Of a stretch of DNA of 64,000 bases, positions 57,079-64,000 are shown one piece after another; the first letter of the stretch is position 1, and each line of letters opens with the position of its first letter. The translations under genes and the position numbers were made by a program. The notes under the pieces are model-generated. The model saw only the letters and a program-made list of their open reading frames with translations, had not been told where the DNA came from and searched no databases. This DNA is from Atherix ibis. Its lineage: Eukaryota; Arthropoda; Insecta; Diptera; Athericidae. The stretch is from positions 2,999,811-3,063,810 of the forward strand of contig OY282605.1 in NCBI GenBank assembly GCA_958298945.1, read 5' to 3'.

Positions 57079-58179
57079 AGCATTTGTTATTTTTTGACAA
57101 TATATATTAAATATATGTATATATTTTATGTTAAATAAATATTTTTTATTAAATTGTGTCTTTCTAATAGTATTCAGCTAATGGGTCTGCTTTCAAATCG
57201 TCGATCGTATGCAAAGACCCTATTAGCCTACATACGAAACCCTACCAAATGTTACCCATACTGAGCAAACCTTACAAAGTTGTGCGATTTACCTTACCAT
57301 TTTTGACTAATTTATTAAAGTTTCAATGGAGATTTTTAAGTACAAAATTTGAAAAAAAGACAGTATTATTAAATTTTATTCGTTGAATATGGCATAGTTT
57401 GGCATTTTGTTGTAAAATAATATTAATATAATATCAAATAGAAGTTGAAGCTAAAGAAATAACGAAGTGCTACTGTAAACATTTCTTTTAAAACCTTTGG
57501 AATTCTTCAGATTTTCACGTGTAAAGTCTGTTTATACTCTTTTACTCAAAAGTCTTCTTTTATATGTGTCTCGCTTCCACACTAAAGAATTTTTAAATAG
57601 TACATATACTAGCCTCGCCAGATCTGCGAGAGACCATGTATTTCACATACTACTAAGCGTATCTTATTAATACACGCATGCTCCTATGGCTTTGCTTAAA
57701 GAAATGTTCAAGTGTCAAATTGGGAGAAACTTTTATTTCTGGTTATGATATTTTGCTTAAAATTCAAGTTGTGTTAATTTGTAAAAATATAATATAGTGA
57801 AATAAATAAATAATTAGTTTGTTAATAAAAATGCCTCGGTGCAATTAGTTACAAATGGACGAGGAAAATGTGTTAAAGAAATCAGTGATCAATTCGATCA
57901 ACATTGACACAAACACAATAAAATTCACGGTGCATTCCAAGGGATTTAAGTTGATATTCGTGAAAAGAATTCCATGTTTTTTTTTATAATTTCTATGCCG
58001 GAATGTATTTTTATTTGCGTTTAGAGAATAACTTATTTAGAAAAACTGAAAATAGATTGAATAAAAGGAATTGATTTAATAAATTGCTTATCATAGATGA
58101 GGAAAATAGGAAAGAGTTCAATGACCATAAGACGACGAACTTAAACAATTTCAATACTCTTCAGTCCCGCCGACCGACA
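57079..58179 (+). other. intergenic sequence and probable 5' UTR of the XK-related gene
   Basis: No gene is recognised. An ATG at 57854 opens 36 codons (MDEENVLKKSVINSINIDTN) that do not join the main frame by any splice I could support. An acceptor-like TATCATAG at 58096 lies before the main frame, so the 5' leader is probably spliced. Confidence 0.4.
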
Positions 58180-61100
58180 ATGACAGAATTCCTGCCACTT
58201 TGCGATGTCCTATTCAATGTTATTTCTCTGGCGGGATATTTCTGTGATGTTGTCTTCGATGTCGTCTTAGGATATGCATTATTCGAGCGTGGGCGATTTG
58301 GATACTTTGCAGTTGTTTTGTGCCTCATTCTATCATCGTTGATTGTGTCGCAAATTGTATCGTTACGATGGTACTGGACGGAAATAAAAGAGATTACTAC
58401 CGATGAAATGGATAATGATGATCAAATCAATAAAAAAGATATGAATAGTGCAAGTGGAGATTACAAACAAAATCTAACCATCCAAACATATGCAATATTC
58501 GCTTTGCATTTTGTACAATTGGGTGTTCTTTGGAGATATGCGAAACTGTTTGTGCCCGTCGATCTACGACGAGTAAAACATGAAGTTCGGGATTTGTGTA
58601 TGCTGCGTTTAGTACATGCATTCTGCGAAGCAGCTCCTATGTTATTGCTGCAATTATATTTGTTAATAACTATAGAAAATGATCCGAAATTTTTACTGAA
58701 CACGGCGGAGATCAAATTGAAAAGTCTTAGCTCTAATCCAAATTTAGGCTTTGTATCTCAAGCTCCAAACCCATCACAACAGCAAGCAGAGCGTACATTT
58801 AAAGAGCTCAATATTGTATCGACAATATTATCTTTGTTTAGCGTCTGTTGGGCATTAGCAAGCTTCAGCAAAAATGTTCGACTCCAAAATGTCCATCGAC
58901 TAGTATTAACTTGGCTTGGAGTTATATTCCAATTTTTATGGCGTTTAGGAACGGTCATATCTAGAATAGCATCATTGACGGTATATGCCTCCTTTTATAA
59001 CTACTGGGTATTTCTTGTGATCATTTTGCACTGGTTCTCGATGTTTTTGTGGCTAATATCACCCAAAAATGTCTTTCACGGTGAAAGGATTTCAAAATTG
59101 AGAAAAACTCTTCTATCCGGTTTGATTGCTTTCGTTTATATTTTCGCCTATATAAATCTGCAAGAAGTAAATCACAGACAAAAAATGATTACATTCTATG
59201 TGGTAATGTTTTTGGAAAATTCGTTACTTGTGTGTCTTTGGATAGTTGGCATATGGCCGAATAAACCAAATCAGTGGTATTTGGTACCATTGCTTGTTTT
59301 CACAACATTCATGCTAGGAATGGGATTTATGGTTCTTTATTATCGGTAAGTCTTTGAATTTATTATTCTTTTTGGCTAATATGGAGGCTAGATTTGAAAA
59401 ATTTTCCTCCAATCTTTTGAAAATTCCATCAAAAATTATATCAATTTTTTTTTCTATGTAAAATTGATCTAAATTAATATTTTGTTTAATTTTTAGGTAC
59501 TTTCATGTAAGACGATTAGGATATGAATCTGGAGGTAGATATTCAGGATATAAGACTGAAAATAAATTAACAGGTACTCAAAAAACTAATGGGGATGATT
59601 GTAATGGGCAACCGCAAATCGCAGGTGTATTTAATTGTCGATTTGTAAATCCGGTTGGAAAGTGAGTATGAAAAGATCAGTGTACATATAACATAATATT
59701 AAAACCAAATACGAAAAAATATATATAGCAGTGCAACTAAACGCAAGCGGAAAAAACCGACAACGTTCGTTCCACCGCCAACATTAAGTTTTCCACAGCT
59801 CAGTGTGGATAATTTATCAGTTGGTCCTATGACAGTACCGTTTTGGCGTAGACCCTTACCACGATCTCACACTGGAGGGTCAAGTGAAAACGAAGGAAGT
59901 ATTGGATCACGTGTTAACATTCATCAAAAATTACAAGAAAAGAAACAGAAGCAGTTAGCGGAATTGAAAATCATCGAAGAAGAGATTAAACAAGGGAAAT
60001 TGGGTGGACCAGCTACAAATACACTTGGTGCAGGGGAGGATGGTCGTGCATCTTTGCCACGGCAACCCATTCCGCGTGTCAAAAAGCACATAAATTTAGA
60101 TCATATGGATTGGTATACGGCGAATACAGAAAATGCAAAAGGATTTAATGACCTTGATGAATTAAATAATTTGAACAAATTCAGTTCTCAATTCGATCAA
60201 ATATATTCATCATTCGGATTAAGTGGAATCAATATACCAGCGCTCGAACAGAACAATGTTCAAAGCATGTCGCCGATATCATCGTCGCAAGTATCAGCAA
60301 CCGAGAGTAACTCTCTAACACGTCAGGTTTTACCTCGATCCAAAATACCACATAACCCACCGCGAAACCCATTTAATGACAATTATCGAAATGCCATGCA
60401 AAACAGGGCAAATTCTATTAGTCCCCGTAATACAACAAGCAGTCCAGTGCGAAATATTGTGTTCGATCACCTCAATCATCAAAATATGTTTCTGGAAATC
60501 AATCACCCCCGTCAGATATCCGGAACGTATAGTAGTAGCGCTGAAAATAACAATCCGGGTATTGAAAGCCTTCCATTTCCCTACAATGTAGTCCCACCTC
60601 CACGATCAAAATTGGATAGCCGCTCTACACCACCAACTCCATCGGTAGTTATACAACAGCAAATGCAATCATCCAGTGTTGTGCCAAAAATTACGCAGAG
60701 GCATATGCAACGTGCACAAACTCCCGAAGTTCTGTTGGTGCCACATTATCTAGACAATGCAAGAAATTATCCAGACTGGGTTGTCAGAGAGCCAGTGTAT
60801 AGGTAATACAAACATTTTCAAAATATCCTAATGAAATTGACTTTAATCAATAATTTTTCAAAGAATTCAAGAACCAGACGTACCACATCCTATGAGTAGT
60901 GGAGATGAGAATTTGGACATTTCACCGCCAGGTGAAAGTGTATTAAGTATCACAGAGCGAAATGGCAATCGTGCACCATCCGATATAGATAGTCAAGTAA
61001 TATATTATTTCAAAATTTTTTTATTATATAACATTATTTAATGAAATTAAAATTTCTTTTTCAAGGTATCTCTTCCCCGTTCATATACACTGCCACGGGA

Positions 61101-61643
61101 GTTTAAATACTATAGAAGAAATAAATGCCGTAAATTAAATAAAAATGAAAATTTCATAACTAGTACGAATAGTAGTGATGGTAAATACAATTTAATAATA
61201 TTTTGAATAATAAGTATTAATATAAATTTTAATATTATAGAGAAAAGGTATTTATTTATTTTTTTAATCTTAAATTAGGCGATGTAGATAGTGGAGATGA
61301 CAACGAATCGGAAAGACATTCGGATACCTCGCAAAGTCAATTGGAGCATCCGCAAACATCTCGTATAACGGTAACGCAACACAGTCATTATAATCATACG
61401 ACAACATCACATATGCTTCCAAATCGACGAAATTTTATATCGCCGGATGGTCAATTAGAACCTATAGGCGGTAATAATAATATAGAACGAATAAACAATA
61501 ACTCATCAATGGTCAACAATTTAGATTTAATTAATGGAGTTGAGAATAATTTCAATAACATTTCGAATAGACAATCGCGTTTAAGAATGTATATATCCGG
61601 AAAACATAATATGGTTCCATGGAGACACGAGACCAAACTATGA
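58180..61643 (+). CDS. XK-related (XKR) membrane protein with long C-terminal tail
   Basis: Exons 58180-59345, 59497-59661, 59729-60802, 60864-60996, 61066-61180 and 61279-61643, with consistent phases; 1005 residues from MTEFLPLCDVLFNVISLAGY. The first 390 residues are a multi-spanning membrane core: FCDVVFDVVLGYALFERG, ALHFVQLGVLWRYAKLF, LRLVHAFCEAAPMLLLQLYL, LFSVCWALASFSKNVRL and FQFLWRLGTVISRIASL are XK-family blocks. Some family members (Xkr8, CED-8) scramble phospholipids in dying cells after caspase cleavage. Here DEMD (residues 75-78) sits in a cytosolic-looking loop. About 600 residues of Ser/Asn/Pro-rich tail follow, including a coiled-coil-like KLQEKKQKQLAELKIIEEEI. The frame is open upstream to 58084 without ATG, so a spliced upstream start is possible. 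Confidence 0.88.
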
Positions 61644-62424
61644 GTTCAATTTTACTTAACTAATACTGATTTTAAAATTTTTATTTAATATTTAAATAAT
61701 TTTTCATATTAGAAAAATTTAGTCTGTTTATAAATGTATTTATTATGATTTTATTTTTATTTTAACGAAATAACATTGTTTATGTTTACTCAAAATATTG
61801 TATTTTTATTTCTGCTTGCGTTGGATTTTACTGAGATAGTACTTATTTTTGGAATTAATTTGAATATATACCATTATTAATATTTGAACTATTTATATAA
61901 ATTTAGGTGAAATCTCTCATAGCTTTCAGTTTTAATGTTTTCGTGCATATAAAAGTCGATTTATAAAACTGAAAATCCTTTTGCAAAAGTTCATGCACTG
62001 AAATATAATTTTATTTATTACTTCAATTTTCATAAAAAATATATTCAGCTGTTGAATTTTATTCTTATTTTCAAACTACTTTTACCGAGGAGTGCTTTAA
62101 AAATACTTTCAACAAAATCTTCAAAGCTTTCTCAGAAAAAAAGAATTATCGTATTTAAATAAATTATTAATATAGAATCATCAAAAAGTAATTTAAATGT
62201 TTTGAATTTTGGAAATGTAATTATAGCCAACTGTGTCACATAAAAGTCACGGTTTTAATGACAGTTCGTGTGAATGTGTTGGTATTAGATGAATTTTGAT
62301 TGCGTTTCGTGAAAAGTCGAACTTTAAGTTGCTGTTAAAATTTTATATTAGATCGCTTAATGATCATAATATATTAATTAGTAGTTAATAAAATCTGCAG
62401 AGATATTTTAGTCCAGATAAACAA
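61644..62424 (+). other. intergenic sequence and 5' leader of barentsz
   Basis: AT-rich with no coding signal; it includes the 3' UTR of the XK-related gene and the promoter region of the next gene. Confidence 0.5.
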
Positions 62425-64000
62425 ATGGCCGATGTTGCTAAATTAACAACAGCGCCCGATCTGCCGGTGGAGAAATCGGCCCTGAAGAAAGAGCTTCCCG
62501 AGGAGGTAAAAAAATAAAATAATCGAAATCGCTGAAGACAATTAAATGTTTGTGTGTATATAAAACTTTGTTCAATTAGCATTATTGTCATTAATTTTAT
62601 TAACCTTAAAAATAAGAAAGCTTCCGGAATTAGAGCAAAGTTGGCGAAATTAATTTCACCTTTCACATTTCTTTGTGTCAACTTTAAAATTCCTCAAATT
62701 GACCGACTTTTAGGAAACATATTTTCAGCTAGAAAATTGAGTAGTAAAGGAGAAAAAATGAAAGATTGTACTTAAAATTGTGAATATTACAATTGTATGT
62801 TATTGTGTAGCTTGTTTTGTGTAATAGGTGCATGTAAGAATTGTGCTTTCTTTTTGAGGTTAATTTGGACAAATTTCCGCATTTTTATTATCAGTTTAAT
62901 TAAAAAGTATCCTTTCGTTTAATATAGAATGCATCATCTCCCAAAGATTACCATTCATCGAATTCTCACCACCATGATTCAGAATATGATACCGCCAGCG
63001 ATTTGGAAGGCGCAGACGATGAAGATTGCGAAGAAGAAGAAGATGATGATAGTATTTTCAATGCTCAGGATGATGATGATATCGATAGCGAAAATGGCAG
63101 CATAGTGTTCGATTTAGAACGACAAAGAGGCGATGGACAAGAACAGAACGAATATTCGAAAAAAGTCGATGAAGATCGTAGTAACCCCCAATATATTCCG
63201 AAAAAAGGAACATTTTACGAACATGACGATCGTACCGCAGATGAACCGTAAGAAAATTAATATGATAAAAAATGTTAAAATTATTTTTCAATTTGTGCGT
63301 TTTAGAGAAAATCTGGAAAATAAAGGCGAGGAAAACACTGAGTCCGAAACGATAAACTCATCAACACCTACAATTTCGGCCTCTTCGAAAACAATGAAAA
63401 AATGGCAACCAGCATCAGCAGTTGACCGTTGGTCTCATGATAGATTTGACGAAAGTGAACAAGCACCTAAATCAAGATCGGAACTTGTATCTGCATATGG
63501 GTAAGAAATGAGAATATAGTGGTGCACAATAATTGTGTTAATTTATGGAATATTGAAAATGACGTTGATATTTCAATTTAAGATACGATATTCGCAACGA
63601 AGATGGACCCCCACGCGCACGTCGTCGTCGTCGTTACGGGCGAGGTCCCAGTAAATACAGTCGTAATTGGGAAGATGAGAGTGCTTACGTCAAATCTACA
63701 ACGACAACTCAACGAAAACCACGGTCTGAAGATTTTCCAGCATTAGGGGATCAAAAGAAGATAAAAAAAGTACGTAGTTTTCGTGATGAGAAAGAGAATC
63801 GGTACGATCGGCACGGTGAAAGGTCCAATGCTAGGAGTAGTGGTACTTCTAATGTGCACGAAGAAAAGATCGAACGAAAAAACAGTGGCAAAAATTATCG
63901 TTCTGGTCGTCATACGATGGAGTTCAAAAACCAGAATAGGAAACGTTTGACCAATGAAAATACAAATGAAAGGATATCGGGCAATCGTCAATTGAACAAA
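62425..64000 (+). CDS. btz: barentsz (CASC3/MLN51), exon junction complex subunit, 5' part
   Basis: Exons 62425-62505, 62928-63247, 63306-63500 and 63583 to the window end, with phases consistent. It starts MADVAKLTTAPDLPVEKSAL. An acidic stretch (EDCEEEEDDDSIFNAQDDDD) precedes the SELOR module: NPQYIPKKGTFYEHDDRTAD, KKWQPASAVDRWSHDRFDES, EQAPKSRSELVSAYGYDIRN. These match the conserved blocks by which CASC3/Barentsz binds eIF4AIII and RNA in the exon junction complex. In flies the protein is needed for oskar mRNA transport. An Arg-rich tract (PPRARRRRRYGRGPSKYSRN) and a charged tail follow. The 3' end lies outside the window. Confidence 0.94.

Noticed and set aside
57854..57985. Open frame starting MDEENVLKKS before the XK-related gene
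   Set aside because: No donor and acceptor pair joins it in phase to the main frame; probably leader sequence.
1..64000. tRNA genes, rRNA and CRISPR arrays
   Set aside because: I looked for tRNA-like cloverleaf blocks and spaced repeats and saw none. The regular repeats present are minisatellites or transposon parts.

Overview
The window looks like insect nuclear DNA, most probably from a fly. It is very AT-rich with long introns, it carries clear orthologues of Drosophila genes (short stop, angel, barentsz, COX15, an XK-related protein), and it is littered with Tc1/mariner and piggyBac relics. I cannot name the species.

Positions 1 to about 44,000 (+ strand) are the 3' part of the spectraplakin gene short stop (shot). 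It begins inside the spectrin-repeat rod (1-4523, 7392-7617, 8088-10047). A linker follows (10108-14930), then two EF-hands and the microtubule-binding GAS2 domain (15120-16052), and finally a Ser/Arg/Pro-rich tail ending at 43829. The tail holds EB1-type SxIP motifs. Many small exons here keep frame and appear optional or interchangeable: 4928-4939, 14008-14073, 14541-14585, 21593-21658, the trio 27267/27855/33677, 38108-38164 and 42358-42456. The most striking signal is that most of these exons are preceded by very long stretches with no AG dinucleotide (141 to 733 bases). In several, a branch-point-like CTAAC/CTAAT plus a pyrimidine tract lies at the far upstream end. This is the known signature of distant branch points and suggests a cluster of regulated alternative exons controlling how the spectraplakin tail binds microtubules and their plus ends.

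The shot introns and the intergenic region (about 44,000-52,400) carry many DNA transposon copies: two mauritiana-type mariners, two mariners of a second kind, one of a third kind, at least eight decayed members of a Tc1/mariner group with a 41-residue spacing between the last two catalytic aspartates, a pogo/Tigger fragment, a MITE and an internally deleted piggyBac. None appears intact.

Positions 52,712-64,000 are gene-dense: COX15 (heme A synthase, - strand), then on the + strand a candidate 31-codon small ORF whose stop codon abuts the start of angel (an EEP-family nuclease), an XK-related membrane protein with a long disordered tail, and the 5' part of barentsz (exon junction complex subunit), which runs off the end of the window. 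COX15 and the angel transcript are divergent and may share a promoter region.
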